Shown here one piece after another: positions 1 to 6,517 of a stretch of 9,903 bases of DNA (positions are counted from its first letter, which is position 1; every line of letters starts with the position of its first letter). Source of the stretch: Thermoguttaceae bacterium (lineage in GTDB: Bacteria > Planctomycetota > Planctomycetia > Pirellulales > Thermoguttaceae); NCBI GenBank assembly GCA_028695865.1, contig JAQVID010000067.1, forward strand, positions 1 through 9,903, in the 5' to 3' direction. Made by a program: the position numbers and the translations under genes. The notes beneath the pieces were generated by a model. The model was not told the origin of the DNA and made no database searches. It saw only the letters and a program-made list of their open reading frames with translations.

Positions 1-1356
1 GGAATGCGCGCCGTGGCATGGACAGAAGCGTTTCAGACGCTCATTCTTATCGTCGGCTCCATACTTGTCACGCTCTTCGGCTTGAGTGCGCTTGGGCGAT
101 GCGATGGTGGAGACGGTTCCATCGTCAACGGCTGGAAAAATCTTCGCGCCGTCTGCTCCGATAAAACACAACATCGGGACATGTTCAATCTTTGGAAACC
201 GCTTCTGCCCCAAGGTATCGAAGGAACCTGGCAACCGGTCATCGAACGAAAAAAGCAAGTGTATCCCAACGCAAATGACGGTGCATTGCATTCCGCGAAA
301 GCAGATTCCGTACCCGGCCCGATTATTCGTCAGGCATGGTATTTTAAAGACAAAACGCAAGGGTCGCATTATCCCTGGTTGGGTATGCTCTTTTGCGCTC
401 CGATTATCGGACTGTGGTACTGGTGTACCGACCAATATATTGTCCAACGGGCACTGTCCGCAAAGAACGAAAAAGAAGCTCGCCGCGGTTCGATTTTCGC
501 CGCTTATCTCAAGCTTCTTCCTGTGTTCATTTTCATTATTCCCGGCATGATTTGTTTTGCGCTGGCCACTCACGGACACGATGGCATGACGTCGCTGGTC
601 TCGACCGATTCCAGTTCAATGACCGTACCGGTAGTCGCAGAGTGCCAGGGAGCGTTCCCGCTCATGATCCGGGAAGTGCTTCCTTCGGGCATTCGTGGTA
701 TCGTTGTTGCAGGACTTCTTTCGGCTCTCATGAGTTCCCTTGCCGGTGTCTTTAACGCCAGCGCGACACTCTTTACAATGGACTTTTATCGCAAGTTCAA
801 TTCCAGCGCGTCGGAGCGTCAACTGGTTTGGATCGGTCGCGCGGCCACCGTGGTTATGATACTCATTGCCATTGCGTGGATTCCCATTATTCAGGGCAAA
901 AACGGCCTGTACGATTATTTGCAATCGGTACAAGGATATTTTGGACCGCCGATAATCGCCGTTTTTCTGTTCGGAGTGTTTTCGCGTCGAGCAACCGCTC
1001 AAGCGGCTTTATCTACACTGCTCATTGGTTTTGCTTTGGGCTGTTTTCGGCTTGCGGTCGATACGCTTGTCACTTGCGGTTTTGATTTTCCGGAAGGAAG
1101 TCTCTGCTGGATCGTCAATAATATTTATTTCCAATATTACAGTCTGATGATTTTCGTCGTCTGCGTCCTGCTCATGGTTATTGTCAGTCGAATGACGACA
1201 CCGCCCCTGGAATCGCAAATCGTCGGTTTGACTTATGCGACGACCACGGAGGAACAACGTAGTGAAAGCCGCAAAAATTGGAACTGGATCGACGTCGTTG
1301 CTTCGATTGGCGTCCTGCTGGGCATACTTGCCGCGTACCTCTATTTCGTTGGATAG
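1..1356 (+). CDS. Sodium/solute symporter, SSS family (SGLT-like), 5'-truncated by window edge
   Basis: Inner-membrane carrier that couples uptake of a small solute, probably a sugar or related compound, to sodium entry. The reading frame is open from base 1 (Gly, then Met at base 4), and the first visible residues, GMRAVAWTEAFQ, match the conserved SSS stretch GG(L/M)RAVxWTD. The Met at base 4 is therefore internal, and the real start lies upstream. Seen here: a membrane segment at residues 11-30; a long external loop at about 33-122; the SGLT hallmark WYWCTDQ followed by IVQR at about 138-150; the SSS signature ALMSSLAG...NASATLFTMDFYRK at about 242-267; and several further hydrophobic segments to the C-terminus. 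The Ser-Ser pair at residues 245-246 (bases 733-738) matches the sodium-site serines known from vSGLT. About 450 residues are visible; full members usually have 13-14 helices and 500-650 residues. The substrate is unknown; the nearby secreted enzymes suggest a glycan breakdown product. Confidence 0.93.
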   Translation, partial: GMRAVAWTEAFQTLILIVGSILVTLFGLSALGRCDGGDGSIVNGWKNLRAVCSDKTQHRDMFNLWKPLLPQGIEGTWQPVIERKKQVYPNANDGALHSAKADSVPGPIIRQAWYFKDKTQGSHYPWLGMLFCAPIIGLWYWCTDQYIVQRALSAKNEKEARRGSIFAAYLKLLPVFIFIIPGMICFALATHGHDGMTSLVSTDSSSMTVPVVAECQGAFPLMIREVLPSGIRGIVVAGLLSALMSSLAGVFNASATLFTMDFYRKFNSSASERQLVWIGRAATVVMILIAIAWIPIIQGKNGLYDYLQSVQGYFGPPIIAVFLFGVFSRRATAQAALSTLLIGFALGCFRLAVDTLVTCGFDFPEGSLCWIVNNIYFQYYSLMIFVVCVLLMVIVSRMTTPPLESQIVGLTYATTTEEQRSESRKNWNWIDVVASIGVLLGILAAYLYFVG

Positions 1357-1382
1357 GGCAAGAAGGAATTGAAGTTAAATTG

Positions 1383-1441
1383 GGAATTCTCCGGATTTTA
1401 TTTTTTTTATTTTTCCTGTCGTCCGGCCTGAATTCCCCCCG
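1383..1441. repeat. Intergenic inverted-repeat element, copy A
   Basis: GGAATTCTC (1383-1391) is followed by a T-rich centre and then CCTGAATTCCCCCCG (1427-1441). The ends are inverted: GGGAATTC at 1382-1389 pairs with GAATTCCC at 1430-1437, and CCGGA at 1391-1395 can pair with TCCGG at 1422-1426. The same two end motifs recur in the same order and orientation at 6379-6424, also just downstream of a gene. It could be a small dispersed intergenic repeat or a structured 3' UTR element. It is not a canonical terminator, because no T-run follows the right arm. Confidence 0.45.
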
Positions 1442-1596
1442 AAAATCATATCGTGGGCAGTTTCGAAAATCTCCGAAAGCCCCTGTTTGTTTCAGTGAAA
1501 AATCTCTTTTTCCCCCTGCGCGAACCAAGCCAAAACCTGTCAGGGAAGTCCACGATCGTTTTTTTGAGTTGACGGGAATCTGATTTTCCATTCGAT

Positions 1597-1626
1597 TGAG
1601 CCGTGTCTGCTGAGCCGTGTGTCTGC
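1597..1626. repeat. Short tandem duplication
   Basis: TGAGCCGTGTCTGC (1597-1610) is followed directly by TGAGCCGTGTGTCTGC (1611-1626). The two copies are identical apart from a 2-base GT insertion. It lies about 40 bp upstream of the -35 box at 1666. It may be chance replication slippage or a pair of binding sites; nothing else supports a function. Confidence 0.5.
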
Positions 1627-1665
1627 CGGACAATGCCGGTCGTCAAAATAAAAACTTTCGCATGA

Positions 1666-1694
1666 TTGACAACGGCAGATGAACTCGCTAAAAT
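1666..1694 (+). promoter_or_regulatory. Near-consensus sigma-70 promoter for the Tat-exported protein gene
   Basis: The -35 box TTGACA (1666-1671) is a perfect consensus match. It is separated by exactly 17 bp from the -10 box TAAAAT (1689-1694). Transcription should begin near 1701, giving a leader of roughly 88 bases before the ATG at 1789. This suggests housekeeping-type, possibly strong expression independent of the symporter gene. Confidence 0.75.
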
Positions 1695-1773
1695 GGAACT
1701 CTTTGGGAAGTTATCGGAATGAGGGACGCGATTGGCCGCGTTTCCAAAAATTCCTTCTTAAAAAACTGAATGT

Positions 1774-1780
1774 AAAGGAG
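1774..1780 (+). promoter_or_regulatory. Ribosome binding site fixing the start at 1789
   Basis: AAAGGAG at 1774-1780 is followed by 8 bases and then ATG at 1789. A TTG codon directly before it (1786-1788) could also be read as a start but sits only 5 bases from the site. The ATG is therefore preferred. Confidence 0.8.
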
Positions 1781-1788
1781 TCGTATTG

Positions 1789-2421
1789 ATGCAAAAGCTA
1801 TCGCGAAGAAATTTGATTACGGGCACAACAGGTTTGGCACTTGGTTCGTTTGCCCTTCCATTGGTTCAAGGGGCACAAGAGACGGCTCCGGAAGAATGTT
1901 GGAAATATGTGAAACTGTCGCCGCAAAAAGTTGCCCAGTGCGTATACGAAACCTATGGGACGAACGGTTGTCTTTACGGCGCGTTTAAAGGCGCTGTATT
2001 GGAATACGCAAGTGCCAATCCGGCGATGGCTCAAGTGGTCAAAGCGTTTCCTTTCGTCGCGTTTCGTTGTGGACGCGGCGGTTTTGCCCGAATGAAGCAG
2101 CTTTGCGGTGCCGTTGCCGGCGCGGTCATGTTCATGAATTGTTTTGTCGGCGATTTCAAGCAATTGTGCGCGCTTACCGAAAAACTTGGAAAATACGCGG
2201 CGGAAAGCCCACTGCCGGACTTCGTACCTGCTGACGACAAATATCCTGATTTTCTGAAGGTTGTCGCTCACGGTCTGACCTGCCGCGAAATGGGCGGGGC
2301 CTGGATGGGCAAAGCGACAGCCGAACAGAAAAAGATTGTTGGTGAACGCTGTAAGCGTCATACCGCCTCGATCATGGCCAAAGCGGTCGAATTACTCAAT
2401 GAGCATTTCAACTGCAAGTAA
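1789..2421 (+). CDS. Tat-exported cysteine-rich protein, C_GCAxxG_C_C / split-Soret cytochrome-like family, no heme motif
   Basis: 210 residues. The N-terminus has a twin-arginine signal, SRRNLITG at residues 5-12, followed by a hydrophobic stretch to about residue 27 and likely cleavage near 29. Tat export usually means folding, often with a cofactor, before export to the periplasm. The mature part has ten cysteines (37, 51, 61, 94, 106, 118, 127, 165, 188, 209). The order C51, GCLYGAF (60-66), FPF (87-89), C94-G-R-G-G, then CGAVAGA (106-112) resembles the C_GCAxxG_C_C / split-Soret group, where CGAxxGA follows a glycine-rich stretch. The GCAxxG element is altered here. No CxxCH heme-binding motif exists anywhere, so this is not a typical split-Soret cytochrome. 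It may bind a metal or iron-sulphur centre or work in thiol redox. Its own promoter and ribosome site precede it; a 114 bp gap follows. Family call fairly sure, function unknown. Confidence 0.72.
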   Translation: MQKLSRRNLITGTTGLALGSFALPLVQGAQETAPEECWKYVKLSPQKVAQCVYETYGTNGCLYGAFKGAVLEYASANPAMAQVVKAFPFVAFRCGRGGFARMKQLCGAVAGAVMFMNCFVGDFKQLCALTEKLGKYAAESPLPDFVPADDKYPDFLKVVAHGLTCREMGGAWMGKATAEQKKIVGERCKRHTASIMAKAVELLNEHFNCK

Positions 2422-2524
2422 GTTCAGCTGTAAAGAAGAACGAATCGCGGGAGTCGTCCTGGAACAGGCGTCTTGCCGCCCCGTCTGAAATACAATAACC
2501 TTACATTACATTTTCCCTGTTTTT

Positions 2525-2528
2525 GGAG
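2525..2528 (+). promoter_or_regulatory. Ribosome binding site fixing the start at 2536
   Basis: GGAG at 2525-2528 lies 7 bases before ATG at 2536. The frame is open further upstream to a TTG at 2473. That codon has no good ribosome site, and starting there would bury the signal peptide behind 21 polar residues, so 2536 is chosen. Confidence 0.75.
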
Positions 2529-2535
2529 TTTTAAC

Positions 2536-4902
2536 ATGGCAAGATTATTTGCCTGTTTTGCATTTTGTCTTACGCTGCTCGTACCGAATCTTTTGGTGCA
2601 GGCCAATACACCGATAACGCTTGCTGAAGGCGGTAAAACGTCTTGGCAAATTGTCCTTCCGCAAGTTCCGTCGAAAGTCGATGAAACTGCCGCGAAAGAA
2701 TTGCAGTCTCATCTGGAGCAAATGACGAAAACGCACTTTGCCATTGTTCGGGAAAACGTGATTGATTCCAATGCAAAATCGCTTTTGCTTATCGGAAATA
2801 CCAAACGAACGCAAACTCTTTTAGCCGGCTTATGTCCGGGCAAAAAGTTCAAGTTCGACGAAATCTTCATTCGGGCAACGAACGGTGTTATTGTTCTGAC
2901 CGGACATGAGCGACGCGGCAGCCTGTATGCCGTTTACACTTTTTTGGAAGACGTAACCGGCTGTCGCTGGTGGACCGAACATGATTGTTTGATTCCTGAC
3001 AAACCAGGTTTGACAATTCCGTCCGATCTTAATATTTCTTACGCTCCGAAAATGATCTCCCGCGAAATGTATCATCGGAACGCAAACGAGGGTGTGTTTT
3101 CCGCACGACTCAAAGGAAACGGTCATATTTCCGAGGAATATGGCGGACGCATTGACATTCTCTCTTTTGTCCATTCGTTCTACAAATATTTGCCGCCGGA
3201 AAAGTATTTTCTGGAACATCCTGATTGGTATAGTGAACTCGACGGAGTGCGTAAAGTCGGAACACACGATTGGGCTAATCCAGGCAAACAACAAAAAGAA
3301 TTCCTTGATCATCTGCGACCGGAACAACGTTCGCCTAAAGGCACGCAGTTGTGTTTGACGAATGACGAAATGCGTAAGGAGCTTACCCGGGTCGTTCTCG
3401 AAGCGATTCGCAAAAAACCAGGGACAAAGATTGTCGATATCAGTCAAAACGATTGGCATGGTTATTGTACCTGTCCGAAGTGCAAAGCTGTTGACGAACA
3501 CGAAGGGTCGCAAAGCGGAACGCTGATTCATTTTCTCAATAAAGTCGCCGCGGATATCGAAAAAGAATTTCCGGACGTACTCGTCGAGACTCTCGCTTAT
3601 CAATACACACGAAAGCCGCCGAAATATGTCAAGCCGCGCGATAATGTGCTGATTCGACTTTGCTCCATTGAGTGTTCTTTTGTCCGTCCGCTTGAACATC
3701 CGCAAAACGTGGCCTTTGCTTCCGATATCGAAGGTTGGAGCAAAATGGCAAAACACCTGTTCATTTGGGACTACGTAACGAACTACAACGATTATATCAG
3801 TCCGTTCCCGAACTATCGGACGTTGGCTCCGAACATGCGATATTTCGTCAAGCACGGCGCGATTGGCATGTTTGCCGAGGGCGAAGGCGACGATTTTTGT
3901 GAGCTTCGTAACTGGACGCTTTTGCACTTGATGTGGAATCCTGATCTGGACGAACAAGCTTTGTTCCAGGATTTTTGCGATGGTTATTACGGCAAAGAAA
4001 TTACACCGATCTTGCGCAAGTATCGTGATTTGATTTCCGATAAGGGCGAAAAGAGCGGACGTGAGATTCGCTGTTTCGCGCTCCCCATTAAATCCTGGTT
4101 AGATATTGCGACTTTAACCCAGGCGACAAAGTATATGAAGTCTGCTCTGGATACATCGCTCAAGGTTTACGGAAAAGATTCGCCTCAATATCAGCACCTG
4201 TTCAAGACGAGTCTTTCGGTGGACAGTGTTTGGTTACGCAACTATCAATATTATCGGACAGCGGCAATCAATGCCAATATTCCTTACGCTGGACCTGCTG
4301 ATCCCCTGGCCGCTTGGGATACCTTCACGAAAGAGTGTAAAAGGTTCAAAATCAATGCGCTCGACATTCGCACTCTGCGTTCAAAAGACGACGAATTCGC
4401 CAAGCAAGGCACAATGATCAAGGGCGCATTCATACCACTTGCGAATTTACCCGACTTCTGTAAAGGGATTCCGGAGAAACAGCTTTTCGCGTTTGATGAT
4501 TTGTGCTTCAATAATGTGAGTCAAGCAGGAGTGCGCGTAGACGATCCGGCCGCGGCCGATGCCAAAGCAACGCAAATGTCGACCAAGGTCGATTGGAATG
4601 TAAATTACACACCTGGTCTGGTCGGAAAATTTCACGTCTATGTCTCACTGCGGTGCGACGCGACGGACCCTGCCGCCAAGGCGCTGGGCTTCGGCGTCTA
4701 TGATCCGGAAACGAAAAAGCATATCTTCTCGAAAGTATTGCCTGCCAGGGAACTCATGGGCAAGACATACAAATGGATCGATTACGGCACAATTAACTTC
4801 ACTGATACAGCCTATTTCTATTTCGCTCATCGACACAGTCCGAGCGTTTCGCAGATTTATGTTGATCGCGTGATTTTGATTAGAGAAACTAACATTCGTT
4901 AA
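2536..4902 (+). CDS. Secreted DUF4838 domain protein, glycosidase-like
   Basis: 788 residues. A Sec signal peptide covers about residues 1-23 (MARLFACFAFCLTLLVPNLL, then VQA before Asn). Residues about 30-170 look like the mixed alpha/beta domain that precedes the barrel in alpha-glucuronidase-like and GH20-like enzymes: AAKELQSHLEQMT, then LLIGNT, then GSLYAVYTFLEDVTGCRWW. The central part, about 180-520, is recognisable as DUF4838: SFYKYLPPEKYFLEHPDWYSE, then QLCLTN, then DISQNDWHGYCTCPKCKAVDE. The cysteines are C311, C313 and C316, beside D306-W-H308. A C-terminal region of about 130 residues looks like a beta-sandwich that could bind carbohydrate. Members occur widely in Planctomycetota, Bacteroidota and Verrucomicrobiota carbohydrate loci and are thought to be TIM-barrel glycoside hydrolase relatives; the reaction is not established to my knowledge. 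It probably acts outside the cytoplasm on a glycan. No strong own promoter is visible; a lone TACAAT lies at 2491. Confidence 0.85.
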   Translation: MARLFACFAFCLTLLVPNLLVQANTPITLAEGGKTSWQIVLPQVPSKVDETAAKELQSHLEQMTKTHFAIVRENVIDSNAKSLLLIGNTKRTQTLLAGLCPGKKFKFDEIFIRATNGVIVLTGHERRGSLYAVYTFLEDVTGCRWWTEHDCLIPDKPGLTIPSDLNISYAPKMISREMYHRNANEGVFSARLKGNGHISEEYGGRIDILSFVHSFYKYLPPEKYFLEHPDWYSELDGVRKVGTHDWANPGKQQKEFLDHLRPEQRSPKGTQLCLTNDEMRKELTRVVLEAIRKKPGTKIVDISQNDWHGYCTCPKCKAVDEHEGSQSGTLIHFLNKVAADIEKEFPDVLVETLAYQYTRKPPKYVKPRDNVLIRLCSIECSFVRPLEHPQNVAFASDIEGWSKMAKHLFIWDYVTNYNDYISPFPNYRTLAPNMRYFVKHGAIGMFAEGEGDDFCELRNWTLLHLMWNPDLDEQALFQDFCDGYYGKEITPILRKYRDLISDKGEKSGREIRCFALPIKSWLDIATLTQATKYMKSALDTSLKVYGKDSPQYQHLFKTSLSVDSVWLRNYQYYRTAAINANIPYAGPADPLAAWDTFTKECKRFKINALDIRTLRSKDDEFAKQGTMIKGAFIPLANLPDFCKGIPEKQLFAFDDLCFNNVSQAGVRVDDPAAADAKATQMSTKVDWNVNYTPGLVGKFHVYVSLRCDATDPAAKALGFGVYDPETKKHIFSKVLPARELMGKTYKWIDYGTINFTDTAYFYFAHRHSPSVSQIYVDRVILIRETNIR

Positions 4903-4958
4903 AATAGGTTTAAACGGCGCTTTTTACAAACAATACAAATAAGTTTTGCGGTAAGTGG

Positions 4959-4987
4959 TTGCATAAAATAAGAAGTTTGTGTATAAT
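4959..4987 (+). promoter_or_regulatory. Sigma-70 promoter for the aldolase-like gene
   Basis: The -35 box TTGCAT (4959-4964) lies 17 bp upstream of a perfect -10 box TATAAT (4982-4987). Transcription should start near 4994, leaving a leader of about 74 bases. The 165 bp gap after the DUF4838 gene and this promoter argue that the aldolase-like gene is transcribed at least partly on its own. Confidence 0.75.
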
Positions 4988-5017
4988 TCTTTTCACAATT
5001 GGCCGTATTTTTTGTTT

Positions 5018-5032
5018 GTAAAAACGTTTTAC
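5018..5032. promoter_or_regulatory. Palindromic operator candidate in the aldolase leader
   Basis: GTAAAA-ACG-TTTTAC is an inverted repeat of two 6-base arms around ACG, about 25-39 bases after the predicted transcription start. AT-rich arms around a central CG recall LacI-family operators of sugar genes, but the arms are offset by one base from a perfect CG-centred palindrome. It could equally be a weak hairpin in the leader. No regulator gene is in the window. Confidence 0.35.
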
Positions 5033-5067
5033 CTGACGTCGATCAACAGATAGGATAAATAGTTAAA

Positions 5068-6255
5068 ATGGATAAAACACTTGACATCAAGCTTGCCCGT
5101 ATTCTCAAAGACCGCAGTTGCAACGATTTTATTTTGGCCGACGCAAAAGACCCTGACATGGCCTACGGCTTGGCCGCCCCGGGCATGAGTCCGGAACAAT
5201 ACGGTTCAGAAACGAAATATCGCACTCTGGATGAATTGCGTCAACAGATTCGTGAAATCATTGCGCAAGGACTGGTCGATATTATGCTCATGAGTGCCAG
5301 TACGAACGATATTTTGTCGATTAAGGAAGGCTTGTTTGTCAATTCGCCCATGACGCCGGCGATTCGTGCCAACGATACGACCGATATTTGGCTTGCCGGG
5401 CGCGGCGCGATTTATGGTACTGTTCCGTCCCGTCCGTTCCGAACCGCGACGATCGATCATGCCCTTTGCGGAAAATATGAGTGTACCGAAGACGAACGCC
5501 GTTCGGGGCGAGGTGCTGATCTTGGTCTGTATTCCGTAACGTTCAATAATAATCCCGAAACCGATTATGAATCGTTGATCGCGTATAAGCAGTTCCGTTT
5601 GGAAGCTGAAGCCAAGGGGTTCCGGCATTTTCTGGAAGTCTTTAGTCCGAACGCTTGTGGTAATAATTGTCCGGGCGACATTGGTCAATTCGTGAGCGAC
5701 CACATTGTTCGGGCTTTGGCGGGCGTAACCAGTTCTGCCCGTCCGGTCTTTTTGAAAATACCTTATTATGGTCCCAAAGCGATGGAAGCTCTTGCCCGAT
5801 ATGACAGCAGTATTGTCGTTGGTATTTTGGGGGGAAGCGCAGGAACAACGCTTGACGCGTTCCAAATGCTTCATGACGCCAAGAAGTACGGAGCCCGGGT
5901 AGCGCTTTATGGTCGCAAGATCAATTCGGCGGAGCATCAGCTTACGTTCATCAAGTACCTTCGCGGTATTGCAGACAGCCAGATCGATCCGGTCGAGGCG
6001 GTCAAGGCTTATCATGGCGAATTGGAAAAAATGAATATCAAGCCGAAGCGTTCACTCAAGGACGATTTGACCCAAACCGTCACGAGCGACAGTTATAACG
6101 GAACAAGCAAGCCGGCAACCGGCAAGCCCGCTTCAGCAGTAAGCCCGTCGGGCAAGAGCGGCGGCAAGACGTTTGATCCACTTCCCGATTTTTCCAAAAT
6201 GACCCCGGAGGAAAAAATGGAGTGGAATTTGAACCGTATTCGTAAGAGTATCTGA
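5068..6255 (+). CDS. Class I aldolase-like TIM-barrel protein (FbaB/LacD/LsrF type) with tailed C-terminus
   Basis: 395 residues, no signal peptide, so cytoplasmic. The second half of the barrel carries aldolase marks: FLKIPYYGP at 228-236, where K230 is positioned like the Schiff-base lysine of class I aldolases; GILGGSAGTTLDAF at 252-265, like the glycine-rich phosphate loop; and ALYGRKI at 279-285, like the GRNI motif of FbaB, LsrF and LacD. The strand HFLEVFSPNA (about 187-196) may give an acidic active-site residue. By family analogy it would cleave or form a sugar phosphate or keto compound; the substrate is unknown. Residues about 330-395 are not part of the barrel: a Ser/Gly/Lys/Pro-rich linker (about 345-367) leads to a short charged helix ending NLNRIRKSI. 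The start ATG has only a weak AGGA 12 bases upstream, but no better start is visible. It has its own promoter at 4959-4987. Fold call fairly confident, activity uncertain. Confidence 0.7.
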   Translation: MDKTLDIKLARILKDRSCNDFILADAKDPDMAYGLAAPGMSPEQYGSETKYRTLDELRQQIREIIAQGLVDIMLMSASTNDILSIKEGLFVNSPMTPAIRANDTTDIWLAGRGAIYGTVPSRPFRTATIDHALCGKYECTEDERRSGRGADLGLYSVTFNNNPETDYESLIAYKQFRLEAEAKGFRHFLEVFSPNACGNNCPGDIGQFVSDHIVRALAGVTSSARPVFLKIPYYGPKAMEALARYDSSIVVGILGGSAGTTLDAFQMLHDAKKYGARVALYGRKINSAEHQLTFIKYLRGIADSQIDPVEAVKAYHGELEKMNIKPKRSLKDDLTQTVTSDSYNGTSKPATGKPASAVSPSGKSGGKTFDPLPDFSKMTPEEKMEWNLNRIRKSI

Positions 6256-6279
6256 TTCAGGGATGGATTGCGGTTCTTG

Positions 6280-6306
6280 AAAAAGGTTTATTCATATCCT
6301 TTTTTT
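6280..6306 (+). terminator. Weak intrinsic terminator candidate after the aldolase gene
   Basis: AAAAAGG (6280-6286) can pair with CCTTTTT (6298-6304) across an 11-base loop, ending in a T-run to 6306. It lies 25 bp after the stop codon. The stem has only two G-C pairs, so termination may be weak. The A-tract and T-tract would make it work in either direction. Confidence 0.4.
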
Positions 6307-6323
6307 GAAGTTTTGTAAAACAG

Positions 6324-6362
6324 GGGAGATGCCGGCAGCGCCAGCGCTCCCACGTGTTTTTT
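6324..6362 (+). terminator. Second terminator-like hairpin with T-run
   Basis: GGGAG (6324-6328) pairs with CTCCC (6347-6351) around a GC-rich interior that can form its own small stem (AGCGC/GCGCT). Five bases later comes TTTTTT at 6357-6362. The spacing is looser than in a classical intrinsic terminator. The GC-rich interior differs from its surroundings and may be a small repeat. Confidence 0.35.
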
Positions 6363-6378
6363 AGAACTGTTCTGAATA

Positions 6379-6424
6379 GGAATTCTCTTTGGTTTTTCGT
6401 GTTGTGCGACCTGAATCCCTCCCG
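6379..6424. repeat. Intergenic inverted-repeat element, copy B
   Basis: GGAATTCTC (6379-6387) and CCTGAATCCCTCCCG (6410-6424) repeat, in the same order and orientation, the end motifs at 1383-1391 and 1427-1441, with a shorter T-rich centre. The ends remain inverted: AGGAATTC versus the complement of GAATCCCT, with one mismatch in eight. Both copies lie in the gap downstream of a gene. Confidence 0.4.
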
Positions 6425-6517
6425 TTTTCCAAGGTAAACGGTGAGCCAGTCTTCCAAAATTAAAGTATCGATGGTAAAAGCAGAATAAATAATCTCCAGC
6501 CAATCCGTGAGGACATT

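Larger units (their letters stand above)
1357..1665. other. Intergenic stretch after the symporter gene
   Basis: This 309 bp stretch has no supported gene; open frames here are extensions or antisense shadows with no ribosome site or family match. It holds a T-rich element bounded by inverted GGGAATTC/GAATTCCC arms, a T-run at about 1559-1565, and a short tandem duplication at 1597-1626. No classical GC-stem plus T-run terminator is clear directly after the symporter stop, although T-rich DNA starts about 40 bp downstream. Confidence 0.6.

Noticed and set aside
4..6. ATG at base 4 as the true symporter start
   Set aside because: The frame is open before it, and the following residues match an internal conserved region of SSS carriers, so the first several helices lie outside the window.
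1786..1788. TTG as the start of the Tat-exported protein gene
   Set aside because: The ATG directly after it has better spacing to AAAGGAG and gives a usual Tat signal.
2473..2475. TTG as the start of the DUF4838 gene
   Set aside because: It has no ribosome site, and the signal peptide would no longer be N-terminal; ATG at 2536 with GGAG 7 bases upstream is preferred.
2830..3957. 375-codon open frame on the minus strand inside the DUF4838 gene
   Set aside because: It is fully antisense to a clearly coding, recognisable gene, has no ribosome site or family resemblance, and its residue pattern (many Arg, Ile, Phe) is typical of an antisense shadow.
5206..6015. 269-codon minus-strand frame opposite the aldolase-like gene
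   Set aside because: It overlaps a frame with good aldolase motifs, a promoter and a sensible start; the antisense product shows no domain.
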